A model generated the notes under the pieces. The model ran no database searches, was not told where the DNA came from, and saw only the letters and a list, made by a program, of their open reading frames with translations. A stretch of 64,000 nucleotides of DNA from Diploscapter coronatus (taxonomy: Eukaryota; Nematoda; Chromadorea; Rhabditida; Rhabditidae). This document shows positions 1 through 18,435 of this stretch, piece by piece (within the stretch, counting starts at the first letter, position 1; every line of letters begins with the position of its first letter). The position numbers were made by a program, and so were the translations under genes. The stretch covers positions 72,563,201 through 72,627,200 of the forward strand of contig OZ038422.1 in assembly GCA_964036155.1 (NCBI GenBank). The letters run 5' to 3'.

Positions 1-376
1 TTTCTAAGAAATAGTATGAGGAAGCAAGAGACGAAAAGAAAAAAAGTGGTATCTTTTTCTAACTGGTGTCCTGGTGTCTTTTTCTAGGAGCCATTTACTC
101 ACGTTATTCGATTAAAATATTGCGAAATAGGTAAAACTCAAAAATATGTACAGGAGAGCATTTACACTGCATAATTTACCACGAAACCACCGCCACCATT
201 TGTAAAATTCACCAGAAGATGTTTTTTTTTTATCTCTACACTCTCTAGCTCTAAGAAATAGTCAATCTTTCAACTATACGCCAAAATTTTAAACCGATTC
301 GGATTTTTTCCCTTACGACTGAAAACGCAATGCTCTTCTTTGATCATCGTTTATGATTCCATATTCGAATTTTCAG
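1..376. other. 5' edge, no complete gene
   Basis: This stretch probably belongs to introns or the upstream part of the first gene. A possible small exon lies at 88-147: it follows a tttttctag acceptor, reads EPFTHVIRLKYC and onward without a stop, and would end at a GT in phase with the exon starting at 377. Nothing else supports it. A short direct repeat containing GTGTC and TTTTTCTA is seen around 55-87. Confidence 0.3.
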
Positions 377-2250
377 GCCTTGGAATATACGGTGTATCTG
401 AAATTTGGCGAATTTGACGCGAACGGGATCTCGAAAAATACATATCGCAGACCTAGAATGAATTTGGAATTCCTCGTATTTTACTGTGACGAACATTTTA
501 ACATCGACACATCGGATGATGGAAGCAAGTGGCCCACACCGGACTTGTACATCAACGATCACCCTGAGAAAGCATATTTCGGTAAGAAGTGTTATTTTCA
601 GTTTCAAGTTCTAATTGCGTCGAAAAACTGACGATCGCACTATTTATAGGGGGCAACAGCTATTGGACGGGGAGGGCATTTCACTAACAATAAGTGACGT
701 AGGGCTTAACTAGGGGACACTTCATCATTCATTTAAATGCCTTCCGTCATGTTGTAATAAAACCCTCCGCTCCCCGTCAAATAGAAACTGCCCTCATAAG
801 ATTGCGCCTTTTCTGAATTGATGACAATAGCGTACCACTATCACAAAATGTGCAACTTTCCTATGTATGAAGACGTGAAATCTTTCCAAAAAAGTCGCGA
901 GTTGTGAGATACCGAGAGGAGATTTACTTGACCTGACTTATTTAAAATGTCAATATCAATTTTGAAAAGATAATAAATTCAATCTATTAAAATTCAGAGT
1001 ACTTTAATCTCAAACTGAAATATCGCGGTTTGGAAGCAGGTCTTGGAGCCGTGCAAGCTTTCATATGGTATATCGCAAGTGTGTGCTATCGAGTAAAGGA
1101 GCTAACTTTGGTAATTTCACGAACGTGTACGTCCAGCTCATTTTACTATATTAGAATATCAATGGCGAGGACATCTGGAAAGCGATGGCACCGTTTTTCG
1201 AAGACAACAACATCACATTGGCTCGTCCAAGCATCTTTATCGAAAATTTCAAATTCGATTCCAAGGCACTCTTTTCCTCTCGGCTGTTCAGAAATGGTAT
1301 ATCTTATAAAAATTAGTTGATTAACTCAAAACTCTCGTGGGTATTCGCAGGTACCCAAGAAACACTTCTTCCCAGAGAAACGAATCAACACGTGTCCATG
1401 AACAAGGACGTGTGCGGTTCGATTTGGTTCTGGATTTTCAGTAGTATTTCTTGGGTTTCTGAACACTCGCAGCTAAGTATTTTGCTAATGATATCGCAAT
1501 ATTTAGGACTAAACGAAGTTAGTTGCTATGAAGCAGAAGATTCCAAAGGCAATCAAAATGATTTCCTTCTAAACGACAAAATTCTCAAGGTACATTTGTG
1601 ATATCAACAACTTGAGCGTAATTTCATTATTCAGTCACGGGATGTTATGATCTGCGATAATTCAATCGACGATGGGCACGTCATGGCTTTCGATTTATCG
1701 TCAGTTATTATTTTGAGACTTGAGGGCCAAACCAAGATAACCGCTAAAGGAGTTGGAGAGTTTTTCAGGGTGAGTTATTTTCGTTAATCTTTTTCACGGC
1801 TATTCTCCGCTAACAGTGAGAAAATGTGAGAGCAGTGTTGAGAGTGCAGACATACAGATTTTGAGCATTAAAGTGGATTCGTATCTTTTAAGTCACTTTC
1901 ACACATATTGATGCTAGATAAACTAACCTTAACAAAGAATAGTAGTCTCAACTGCTTAGACAAATGAAAAAGAATAATAAGTTCTGATTCAGAAGGTCTA
2001 TGCAGCCGATGAATCGAAGATTTCACTCCATTTTGCATTTTTCCATAGTGCAGAGAAGTTTGAGTACGAGGACGTGCTTGCGGCTGCTTCCGACATACCC
2101 AGTCTGGCTGAAATCACTCAAATTATCGAGTCGAATAACGGATCGAAAGAAGTTCAATCGGTGTTAAAGTGCACTTCTGGCAGAAGCTACAAAGTTCGCG
2201 TCAAGAAGCAAATCTATTACTCCATAGCTTCTATCGAGACTATTAAATGA
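377..2250 (+). CDS. F-box-type nematode protein, copy 1 (5' incomplete)
   Basis: Six exons join in phase: 377-581, 998-1110, 1155-1296, 1351-1589, 1635-1769 and 1993-2250 (TGA). The 44-nt intron 1111-1154 is typical for worms. The protein aligns by eye with the downstream gene at 2798-5803: both share a YxxNLxF-like segment, a FIWYI/FIYNT stretch, a segment ending SRLF(R/A)NG, and a charged C-terminal half. I see no F-box in the part present, so the N-terminal exon(s) carrying it should lie at or before the left edge; 88-147 is only a weak candidate exon. By analogy with its neighbour it would be a substrate-recognition subunit of an SCF-type ubiquitin ligase, with the shared C-terminal part binding an unknown target. 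A late AATAAA is at about 2600. The exon chain is well supported; the function is inferred only from the paralogue. Confidence 0.78.
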
Positions 2251-2740
2251 GATTTTGCAAGATCTGCAAAATTTTACTTGGATGATAAATAGTATTCAAA
2301 CGATTTTACAGTATTTAAATACCGTATCTTCTCTAATAGAAGAACTCCAGTGACTTCTATTCTCGATTCTTTATGGAAAGGATTCAATTAGAGAAAATGT
2401 GATATCTTTTTCGTGTTAAAATGATCTCAATTTTCTTTTTATTTTTGATAGAATTTGTAATATTTCAATAACTATCAAAAAGTAGAAATCAGTCCGATTT
2501 AGCTTTCACGGTTACGATCTAAATATTCATAATAAGTTCTCTGATGACAACTATTTCACAAGTATCTTAATTCCTATTACATCGATGATTTTTTCATAAA
2601 AATAAAGTTTTATTATTCCAAATTTGTACAAGCTTTAGATTGTGTATCTTTGAAAAATATATTTTAAAAAAAGTGTCTATTTCCGCTCGTTTCAAATAAG
2701 CGCGCCGCAAATTGCAGAAGTCGCGGTTGAAAAGAATTCT

Positions 2741-2749
2741 TTTATTCAG
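2741..2749 (+). promoter_or_regulatory. probable spliced-leader acceptor
   Basis: TTTATTCAG lies 48 bases before the ATG of the second F-box gene, with no upstream exon that joins in frame. This fits trans-splicing of a spliced leader rather than a normal intron end. Confidence 0.5.
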
Positions 2750-2797
2750 CGGCATTTTCACTCGATTTCCTGCGGAGCTTTTGAATTGTCTTTAAAA

Positions 2798-5700
2798 ATG
2801 CTATTTTCTGACTCCGGTTTGCCGACGGAAATAGTCGAAGAGGTATTACAGTACTGCGGTATGTTCTTTTATTTGTCAAAAATCTAATTTTTATCTTAAT
2901 CCAATCAAATTTCGTTGTTTTTCCAATCAAAAATATATTTTGTTGCGAACATCATAGAGCGGCAAACAAATTCGGGATTTCCTAAGCTTTTAAAACAGCA
3001 AAATTTTATTTCTATTAAAAATAACTTTTTATTTTCAGCGTTGCGTGATCGCATCAACATGGCGAAGGCGAGTCGTCGTGTCTACGACATCGGACACTCT
3101 CAGAGATCCTCGCTGCGATTCCAGCTGAACGGCACGACTTCCTCCATTCGACTCGAGTTGTCCAATGAAGACATGAGAGACGGCATCATCAATAGGCCTG
3201 AAAAGTGTACCACGGTACGTCAACTTGTTAAAATCTCTTCTTACAAGAAAATCCCCTTTCGAAGCTTATGAATTCTAAAATACGAGTATTTTTTAGTTTC
3301 GATGAAATTCAGGTCCTGGAAGACGAAAATAATCTAAATTTTCGAGAAACTTCATATTAACAAATTTTTAAAAATCGTCAAAAATAGTCTTCTTGAAGAT
3401 AATTTAAAAATGTTTTTCATGCATCAAATTCTTAGCACAACCTGTATACGGCGAATATTCAATGTTACCGTCGCGTGTTCATAGATGGAGTGTCGCACAT
3501 GGACGTTATCATGATCAGCTTCGTCGTCAAGTGCTGTCTGGTACTTTTTCAAATTCATTTTCTCTTGAAATAAAATAAATCTTCGTTAAACATGTAGACG
3601 GTCATCGAATGTCTGAAACTACAAGTAATTTTTCCTTGGGATAAAATTAAAGATATTTACTGATTGAAAATCATTACATTTCTGAATCCACATTTCACTT
3701 TTCCTTCGAGTAAAATTAAAATTAACTCTTGCTTAAATATGCATTGTCAATGACTGATTATGTGAGACGAAATAAATTGGCACGAATATACGATGCGTGA
3801 TAATTAGCGCGCTATTTGCATCACACTTTTAAATATTACATAATTTTCAAGGAACAAGTCCGACGATAATTTAGAAATACGCAATGCACATTCGCATCTT
3901 CGAATTTGTGTATCATCATTTATTCCGTCTCAAGTTATCGGTAATTGACAATAAGAAAAACTCGATTTTCTCAGCTTGAACGAATATGAGCTTTAAAAGT
4001 CTAAAATTTAATTCCAGCGCCATATCGACTTGGGCGGTCTCGATGGGAGGCTATTCAAAAACCCAAACCAATTCGTCAAGTACAACTGCAAGTCGAATAG
4101 CGGTACTCTTTTTATGTATTTTTATTAACTCTATTTTTCAATTCTATTACTTGAACAACTAAAAATATATTTTCCAATTTCTAGAATGCTACCAGTTCAA
4201 CTTCCTGTCTCTTGAAGACGCGATAGACTCGGTGCAGCGATATCTATTCTATTTCTCGAATGTTCACTCGGCAGTCAAATCTTTCCACCTGGTATTATTA
4301 TTTTTTTTTTATAAATCAACACTTGAATTTGTTTTAATTAGTCTTGAAATGTCGATTCGAATTTCAATTTGAAAGTTCTAATTTTTCTTGTTTCTATAAA
4401 TAACTTTCTCTAACCTCGTATATAATAGCTTTGGCTGTGGATACTTTTGTCCCAAACGCCTTTCCATTCCTTCTTTTTCTTCCTCTCTCTTTCGGGACAA
4501 ATGTACTCGCATAAAATAATTTTCAATGATGTTTTCTTTGCCAAATTTTCGAATCGTGATTTTTCAGTTCATCTACAACACGCTTACGATGTGGCATCTT
4601 CTGGCAGATTTCTTCGATCAGGTCGAGATCACGCTCAACAAGCCAACCATCAACCTTAATCTCTGCTATATCATCGAGAACCCGCGATTTTATAACTCTA
4701 GATTGTTTGCGAATGGTAAAAATTAATTATTTTATAGATTTAAAAAAAATTCAATTATTTTCTGCGGAAAGAACAATATTCTGAAGAGAAAAGAACTCTC
4801 ATATAGTAACTTCTTTGATGATTTTGAAAGGCTATAAAACTATCTTGAAATTCTAACAAAGCGGATATACTCTGAAAGTTATATTTTTGAAAACTGATGA
4901 ATTTCAGGCATCAAACAAATCAAGTACGTCTCGAATTTGGGCGAAGACGAGCACGGAAATCTGCTGTCCAGGTACGACGAGCTGATGACTGAGCCATTCT
5001 ACAAGGTTAAATTTGCTAATTTGGAAAAATAACCCAGTAATTTTTCATAATTATGAAAGGCTCACATAAAATGAAAATTTATCGAGAGCAGACTTGTAAT
5101 CTTTTTTCGGAAATTGCCAATCGGAACCGCGCTGCAAAAGGTAGCAACTGATCCGCATCGCAATCACAATCGCAATTGCGGTTTTTTTCTTGCAATTCTG
5201 GATGAGTATATTTTTAAGTAATTCATAGGGGAAGAACTCAATTAATAATGCGAAAAAAAAGATTTCAAAGGAACAATTTGCAGGCCCGTTTTGTGGAATT
5301 TATGGTAAATGCATCATACGATATCACTGACGACGTTTTGGTTCGATTTGAGGGCAACGAGAGACTCAGAATCAATTACACCAGATTTGTCACTGCCAAG
5401 GGGATCGCCAGATATCTTCAGGTTATTTTTTTTTGTAAATTTAAGTAGTCTATTTTGCAAAGTTTAATTTAACTTTTCCTTCTTCATAATTTTATTTGGA
5501 AATTTATCAGGTGATTTAGAAATTTCTTTCTTCGGAATTGAAATTGAATTTTAAACGGTTTATTTTAAATTTCGCAAATTTCAGAAAATCTTCACCACTC
5601 AGCAGAAATACCCGCTGGACGTTAAGATCAACACGAATGCGTACTTTTCCCTGAAGGATATTATCGAGGAGATTTCCGAAGAATTCAAATTCGAAATGGA

Positions 5701-5803
5701 CGAGGAAAATGAACGCACCGCTAAATTTACAAACAAATACGAACAGACCTTCAAAATCGACGTCAATCACGGCGAAATTATTCTGAAGTTAAACGGAGAG
5801 TAG
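2798..5803 (+). CDS. F-box domain protein, copy 2
   Basis: Nine exons join in phase into 378 residues: 2798-2858, 3039-3214, 3436-3540, 4018-4102, 4185-4291, 4568-4715, 4908-5005, 5284-5421 and 5585-5803 (TAG). The N-terminus reads MLFSDSGLPTEIVEEVLQYC and then RDRINMAKASRRVYDI, which fits an F-box: LPxEI, a leucine helix, then a DR(I)xxAxxSRR segment. Known F-box proteins bring substrates to SKP1-cullin ubiquitin ligases. The other 330 residues have no motif I can name, but are shared with the upstream gene, so this is a lineage-expanded family like the many worm F-box plus FTH/DUF38 genes. The start is the first ATG after a splice-type acceptor at 2749. The last exon is rich in Glu and Lys (EEISEEFKFEMDEENERT). 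The two genes are tandem, 547 bp apart, same strand. Function beyond the F-box is unknown. Confidence 0.85.
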
Positions 5804-6665
5804 GTGAACGAGCTATGTTAAGGTTTTTATTATCTATTTCTAGATTAAATTTTTGAAGTTTTCTTCCTAAAATCGATAATAAGCGAACGGGTTTCTTAAG
5901 GTTTAGATTATTTATTTATACTTTTACCTCTAGAAATTTAATAGAGAAACTAGTGGCAGGGGTTGATGAGACTGGTTAACCATTGGACGTTCAGTAGTTT
6001 CAGTCAATTTTGTGATAACAGCTGCCCCTACCTCCATTCCTTAGCTTTCCTGGATAAACAGACTTGGGTTTCATTTTTAGCCTGATTTACAGGATTTTGT
6101 AGTTTTTTTTTTTCTATTTTGGGTTGCATTTCATAGCTAATTAAATCATATAAGGTCAAAATTAGCTAATTGTAAATACTAAAAGATTTTCGCAACTTTC
6201 ATTTCTATTAGATATATAACAATGTTTAAGTATATTATGTAGGTGTAATTTTTAAATCTCAAAATAATAGATAAAAGTGTTTAGTCCAGATTCGTATTTA
6301 TTTCAAGTTTTAGTTTCAACTTTCGAGTAATTTATTTCTTAGCATTTCATTTTTTATTGTCTGAGACACTCCAGATATACAAAGATATTGGTTTTTTTTA
6401 AACCCTAATTGAATAAAGCTTTTATTTATTCGGTATTTTTGCATATAATTTGCCGTTTTGAAACAAATGCTGATTCACATAATTTTTATATTAAAGAACT
6501 TGTTTAATCTAGCCCGAATTAAATCTCGATATTTCTGATTCTACACTATCACACTTAATGATCTGCCCTACCCTTTTCCTTCACAGAATTCTTGTTTATA
6601 ACTTTGATGATATTTCACGCAAAAAATTGTCTAGAACATCAGTTGACCAGATCTACTTGGGGATC

Positions 6666-6728
6666 AGAGCTGAGACGAAGTTTCGACTTCGACTTCGAAT
6701 TTGAAAATTTCAACTTCGTCTCAGCTCT
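6666..6728. repeat. 17-bp perfect inverted repeat
   Basis: AGAGCTGAGACGAAGTT at 6666-6682 is repeated as its exact reverse complement at 6712-6728, around a 29-base loop that itself contains CGACTTCGACTTCGAA. It would fold into a hairpin. It looks like a small foldback element; the coding role is nil. Confidence 0.8.
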
Positions 6729-6912
6729 ATTGGGGATCCTAAATATAAGATCGAACACACAAACATAAACAATTGAAAAATACTAAGGAGTTAGATTTGT
6801 TTTCTTTTTAATTTTATTACGATTTTTTTTTAAACTCATGAATTCTCAGCGAAAAATAAAAAAAAAAAAAGCAACGCGCAATAATTAAACGTGCCACGCC
6901 CATTTACGTCCT

Positions 6913-7066
6913 GGGCTTGGACTCAAGTTCAATTTGCAACTCTTGTAAGTTGAAAATTTACAACCCTGTAAGTGAATTTTTCATAGTAAATTGAGCAATT
7001 TACAACATAGCTTACAAGCCTTCTAGTCACTTACAAGGGTTGTAAGCTGAACTTGAGTCCAAGCCC
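6913..7066. repeat. 154-bp foldback (MITE-like) element
   Basis: The ends are a perfect 19-bp inverted repeat: GGGCTTGGACTCAAGTTCA at 6913-6931 and its reverse complement at 7048-7066. Inside, further pieces (CTTGTAAG-type words) also pair. It is non-coding. The size and long terminal repeats fit a miniature non-autonomous DNA transposon. A clear target-site duplication is not visible. Confidence 0.75.
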
Positions 7067-7334
7067 TGACATTACGCCGTTCCTTTACGATTACTTAATG
7101 TTAACAAATAGGCGACGTAGACAAGTTTTCTATTATTTTCTTTTCTCATTTATTTTAACTTTTGGCTGAAACTTTTCACAACATTAAACAGATCTTAATC
7201 ATGCGAATTCTCTCTAATTTATATCACCGCTCTTGTCTTCTCTCCTTGATAATTTCCCTGAGTCGGTCAATTTTTCGCGTGTTTTCAAGAATTGTCGTAT
7301 TCTGACGATTTTCCTAATTTTCGAGCGCCGGAAA

Positions 7335-13336
<6,002 letters not shown>

Positions 13337-13940
13337 TTATGCTAACCTTGAAAGGAATAGGGAATACAATAGGTAAATTGCAGGATATTATGAGGAAAGT
13401 TCGAAATAATTTTATTTCAGTAGATGCTTTGTTTCTTCAGTAATTTTAGGTCCTTCAATATCCAAAAATTGCTCGTTATTTCCTCATATTATTCTAAGGG
13501 TTTTTCATAATCAAAAGTCCTTAATCGGTAATAATTATAAAGTTCAGTCTTACTTCTAAATACTGAGATTCTTTTTCTGTAATAAGACAGTTTCACTTAT
13601 TCCGTCGTTTTTCATTGAAAAAATCAGTAAAATGCTAGCTCATTCCGTAGAAAAGATTCCAAACTTGCCCAAAATATTTATTTCTCTCCAAAAGTTGCTA
13701 GGTAAGATGTCACTGTGTGATGGAATTTTTGTAGCTTCATCCATAAAACATCCATTTTTCGATCGGGTCGTTAATTTATTGGTTTTCTATATGACTTGTG
13801 GGTTCTTTTAAAGTTGTTACCATTTTTTACCATGCTACCACAATTTTGGTAACTATGGTTTAATGTACCTAGTCTTGAAATTATCTATGTAAGACCTTTA
13901 TCAAATGTGTTATTATGTTTTCATTACTTAAATTTTTGTA

Positions 13941-14003
13941 TACCATATTCGGTACAAAGTGGCACCTTTGCTACCATATGATAGTTTGGTACCAAATATG
14001 GTA
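13941..14003. repeat. imperfect inverted repeat, TACCATAT...ATATGGTA
   Basis: TACCATATTCGGTACAAA (13941-13958) pairs with TTTGGTACCAAATATGGTA (13985-14003) with a small shift and mismatch. Neighbouring TACCA/TGGTA words at 13820-13860 extend the pattern. A decayed small foldback element is likely. Confidence 0.55.
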
Positions 14004-14199
14004 AATCACTTCCCCCACTTGAATTGTAAAGCGCTGTGATATTGTACGAATTTACTCTCAAGGCATATCCTTTTTCGTTCGATTTTTTGAGATAAATGTA
14101 AAAATAGATCTTTTTTAAAAATTGTTTCATTTTTAGAGCAGTTTCATACTGTAAAGTATCTAAATTGTAGAAATTTTTATTTTTTATAATTTAAAAAAA

Positions 14200-14204
14200 T
14201 TTAG
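14200..14204 (+). promoter_or_regulatory. probable spliced-leader acceptor of mrps-5
   Basis: TTTAG ends 10 bases before the mrps-5 ATG, with a T/A-rich lead and no upstream exon. It fits a trans-splice site. Confidence 0.6.
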
Positions 14205-14214
14205 ATCTCACAAA

Positions 14215-17200
14215 ATGGCTTCCCTCAGGCCGTTTATGCAGATTCGCCACAACACCGTCAACTTTTTCATGAGAAGTAAGGACTTTTCTTTGAAATTAAA
14301 ACAAAACGTTTAAAAGTTTCTCATAAAATATGAAATATTTTTTATTAGTCGAGTGTTTAGATACGATGAAAACGAATTCAATCAACATATATATAAAGCC
14401 CTATTTTGCATTAATTAAAATTGATAAATTTTACTTCCTTTCAAAAATGTTCGACTTTCAAATATAAGAATTCATTTTTATTGAGCGACGCCTCACAAAG
14501 AATGATAAAAATTCTCAATCTTCAAGTTATCATGATCCCAAAATGCGTTGTGAAAATGTTTATTTTTCTCTTTGATATCCGATAATCATGCATTCCCTGA
14601 CGCCAATCATAAGGATTTTTGAAACATATTGAATTTATGACATTGCCAAGTCAAATCAGCAATATTCTTTAAAAAATCATCATATTTGCAGGATCCCAAG
14701 ACGTGTTGTGGAAGACAATCACGTCCGTTTCAAAGGCGGGCATGAAGAAAGGCAGACGCGCCACGAGGCAACCCACTCGGCCCCTCGCCAAGTACTACAA
14801 AATCGGAAACAGTAAGAATAAGTTTTGAATTAGCTTATTATGCCTGTTTTTCTAAATTTTTCTTCTTTTGAGAAAAAAATTATCTTTCTACAGAAAAAAA
14901 ACGCGAAAAATCTAAATGACTAAAAATAATTATTTATTCTTTCCAGGCCCGATGAAAGTACAATTCCCGGGTCTGAACGCGCCGATCGAGGCGGCTTTGG
15001 AGCAGTCCGAAGCAGTGCCGATGGCCATCGCCCCACAGACAGAAGACGAAATTCAGGAAGGACAGCTCACTGTCAGGAAGTTGCTCGAAGCGAAGGGGTA
15101 GGAATTTAATTTTTGTTAGAAAAAGGTATCTCGCAAAATAATCACTTGGAAATATTCTGCTAGGCTGAGTTGTTTTGGGTTATCTTTGTAAAAACTAAGG
15201 AAAAATAACGTACACGTCTTTCTTTTTCAGGCACAATGAAAATGTTTGTTTAAAAGTTAACGAAACTTTCTCTGGAAAATAGGTCATACGCGTAATTGCT
15301 AATTTTAAGCTACCATTTTTCATTACGGAAACAAAATTGACAATTGTGTGTCAATTTATCCAAAAGACGATACCATTTATAAATTTCTGAAACCCTATTT
15401 TATTTTCAGAAAAATCAAAAAGCGCAACAGGGAGAAGTTGACCCCTTTGGAGAGAGGCTTCAGCGGCTCTCAACTCGTCGGACAGAAACTCGGCCCCCCG
15501 GCATCCATCGATGGGACCACATTCGACGACTTTCAGACTTATTGTCTCGAGGTAAACTTTTTATTTGAGCTTATCTCGTTCTAATTGAATTATTTTAAAA
15601 AAAGAGTATTTTTGGGTATTCGAAAATCACGCAATTTAACAAAGTGTAGGGTTTAGGTAAGAAGAGAGTAGGGTAGCGCTCCCTTTTGCATGCCTTCTTT
15701 TTCAATTATGAGAATTCTGAATTGTCGTATTCTTTGAATTAATATTTTTACATTTCAGTCTAAAATTTTTAATTGTTCAAATCTTAAAATTTACAATTTT
15801 CAAAATATCATTTATATTTATGCAAGTTTATTTTGAGAAAAGTCAAATTCCAAAGTAAATGCTCATTGGAGTAACATTTAAATAGAATGTTATTTGATTT
15901 CTATTGAAACCTATTAAAGTTGCGAAATTTTGAAAAGTGATGGATTTTCTTATTTTCAGGTTAAAAGGACCTGCATCATGACGCGCATGTTCGGTCGTGT
16001 GCACACGATGAGCGCGCTGATCGTGACGGGAAATGGCAAGGGACTCGCTGGGTATGCTGTCGGAAAGGTTAGAGTAGCCTGAATTTTATGATTCTTGTTT
16101 TTAAAGATTATTTATTTTGAATTCGTTGGGAACTTCACTTAGTGAAATTTCTGAATAATATTTTCGAGTTAAATGATCCTGAAACATAGAAAATTCAAAT
16201 GCATATAAATTATGAGAGATTTTATCATGAAAATTACGTAATGGGAAACATTAGCGTTACTGGAAAATGAATTGAATAAAGACACTCAAAATATTTCGAA
16301 GCTCATTTTAAATTTTCAGGCTCCAATCCATCGCACCACTACGGCAATCGTTCAGGCTATGGGCATGGCTTCGAAAAAGCTGTTCTTCGTCGATCTGCTC
16401 GACGGAAGGACTATTTATCATGTAGGAATTTTGGAATCATTATATTTTAGGAAAGAAGTCGAGTATTTATTTCTTATTGAATAAGCAGCCAAGGATTTTT
16501 TGTATTTGGAATTCTCGAAAATTAAACAAGCCATTATTTCTTTACGACTTATTTTATTCCCAGGACTTCTACGCGGAGTGCCGCAATACCAGAGTTTTCG
16601 CGCAGCGTCGTCCGCACGGCTTCGGACTCGTTTGTCATCCGCGATTGCAGAGAATTTGTGAGGTACGTTTTTTCCTTTTATCTTATTTTTATCAAAAATT
16701 AAATAATTAATATATTTTATCAAGAAAAAAAACAAGAAAAATCGTCTTTCATCTAAGAATTGTTTATTTTATCTAATTCTTTAATTTTTTAACATGGAGG
16801 CAAAATTTGTCACCTTTATCAATTTTGTTTTCTTTTTACCTAAGAATATTATTCTTTATTCTTACCTAAAATTCGATTTTTTTAATTTCAGGTAATCGGC
16901 ATCAAGGATATCTATGTGAAAGTGGAGGGCTCGACGAAGAACTACCTCGCTCTGACGCACGCCTTCATTACCGGGCTCATCAACATGGAAACACACCAGC
17001 AGTTGGCTGAGAGAAAGGGTAAATGTTTTTTTATTTGATTATGTTCCAAAACCTTAACCTTCGAAATAATTATAGAAAGTACTAAAAAAATCACTTTTTT
17101 GACATATTTTTAAATAAATTTCATCATTTGTGAAGAGAAATTATTTAAAAAAGGAGATATTGCTAGTTGTGTTCAAATTTAAAATATTCAAATAATTTTA

Positions 17201-18435
17201 TTGAAATTATTTTTTTCCAGGCCTTCACGTGGTGGAAATGTCCCCCGCGCGTCACTACCTGCCCGAAATCGTCGCGTCGCCTATCACCAAGGACGTTAAG
17301 ACCGAGCACGAACTCGATGCTATGGATGTAAGTATCTTTAAACTAATTTTTCATATTTAATAATCAAAATTTTCTTTATTTATTTATTGTTATTTAGCAA
17401 CGATAATAAAATGGTTCAACACTGAGCCGATATTTCAAACCTTGTATAATAATTTTGAACACACTTCAGTTTACGGAAAAGAGTTTCCTTATTATGAATT
17501 GACGTTTTATTAGGCCTGTCGTAAAGGACGCCCACTTTTCAAAGTTGAGCGCTCTATAAAAAGTGGGCGTCCTTTACAACAGGCCTTTTATTAAGTAAAA
17601 AAAGCGGAATAAGAAATTTCAATACTTACTTATTGAAAATTGATTTGAACATTCTTATGAAACTTTGAAACCTACACATTTTTTGTTGTTTTTTTAAATT
17701 CCTATTTTTCTAGAGACTGAACTTGGACGACTTCTACGGTGAGGGCCGCTATCCGTTGAAGAAGCCCAAACCCCTCCCCTTCTACACCTATCTGGAGGGA
17801 CACCTCAAAGCCGAGTGGAGGAAACACCCCTACAGGAGTCATGAGGATGTGAGGGTTTAATTTGATTTGTCGTTTTTTTTGTTTTTTTGTTTTTTTTTGT
17901 TTTTTTTTTTTTTAAATATTCTAAATTTGTATGATTTACGCTATTTATGATTGTTTAGCTCTATTAGGTGATATCAAATCTGATCACGTTTTCAGAGAAA
18001 AGTATCGGATACTTTCAGAACCTTGAAATCATTCTTCTTCAAAAAAAAACTGACAATCAGAAAGTTAAATAATAAAAAGCTGAACTAAACTACTGAAAAA
18101 GGTATAATTTTCTAAATAAAACAAACATTTCCGATGATGATCCGCATGCTGGCTGATGACGTGGTACCACGTTGGACGCGCACCGGTAGGAAATCAGAAA
18201 TTATTTAAACTCCAGACTAAAATTATCATGTAGTCAAACTATTAATCAAGTTTTAACATTTTGGGCTAATATTTAAAAACGTTAAAGATACCCTCTTTTT
18301 AAATGATAATTATTGCGATTTGCAGCCCGATGGGAGTGGAGCACGAAGCAGCACGAGCTGGCGATGGCCGGGGTGAATCCAATCCCGCTTGGCATTGGAC
18401 TCTCAGGCATTCATCAGAAGAAGGATGATAACTAG
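14215..18435 (+). CDS. mrps-5: mitochondrial ribosomal protein S5 (uS5m)
   Basis: Twelve exons give 437 residues: 14215-14275, 14692-14811, 14947-15097, 15410-15551, 15960-16067, 16320-16421, 16564-16662, 16892-17018, 17221-17327, 17714-17848, 18134-18185, 18326-18435. uS5m is a small-subunit protein of the mitochondrial ribosome. Seen: a basic, Ser/Thr-containing N-terminus fit for mitochondrial import; the S5 core with MTRMFGRVHTMSALIVTGNGKGLAGYAVGK and HRTTTAIVQAMGMA; the S5 C-terminal fold with GFGLVCHPRLQRICEVIGIKD and THAFITGLINMETH. The last two exons read MMIRMLADDVVPRW and RWEWSTKQHELAMAG; they join in phase with each other and with exon 10, but the acceptor in front of 18134 reads TTTCCG, not AG. 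A model skipping this exon would need an acceptor at 18336 instead. An intron carries a hairpin (17512-17586). AATAAA is near 18921. Confidence 0.95.
16180..16189 (-). promoter_or_regulatory. CTATGTTTCA, candidate 21U-RNA motif (mrps-5 intron)
   Basis: Minus-strand copy of the ten-base word. Thirty-nine bases downstream is CACT with T at 16141; a 21-nt RNA would cover 16141-16121, antisense to the host gene. Inference only. Confidence 0.35.
17512..17586. repeat. 28-bp inverted repeat hairpin in an mrps-5 intron
   Basis: Arms at 17512-17539 and 17559-17586 are reverse complements with a single mismatch (AGGCCTGT.GTAAAGGACGCC type), separated by a 19-base loop. Being much more GC-rich than the intron around it and near-perfect, it is probably a recent foldback insertion. 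The host gene would transcribe it as a hairpin. Confidence 0.85.
17870..17915. repeat. poly-T tract with G interruptions
   Basis: Runs of 7-14 T separated by single G, in the intron after exon 10 of mrps-5. Simple sequence; no gene. Confidence 0.9.

Larger units (their letters stand above)
5804..7334. other. intergenic, two foldback elements
   Basis: 1.5 kb between the F-box gene and sel-1. It holds AT-rich sequence, an AATAAA near 6412 that may end the F-box transcript, and two inverted repeats listed separately. I see no exon-like, GC-richer open stretch. Confidence 0.6.
13337..14214. other. sel-1 to mrps-5 spacer
   Basis: AT-rich spacer without an exon-like stretch. It contains an imperfect inverted repeat (separate entry), several TACCA words, and at its right end a probable trans-splice acceptor in front of mrps-5. 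Confidence 0.6.

Noticed and set aside
18121..18133. AT-AC (U12-type) acceptor for the mrps-5 exon at 18134
   Set aside because: An AAAAC sequence is nearby, but the donor GTGAGG is an ordinary U2 type, and nematodes related to C. elegans lack the U12 spliceosome.
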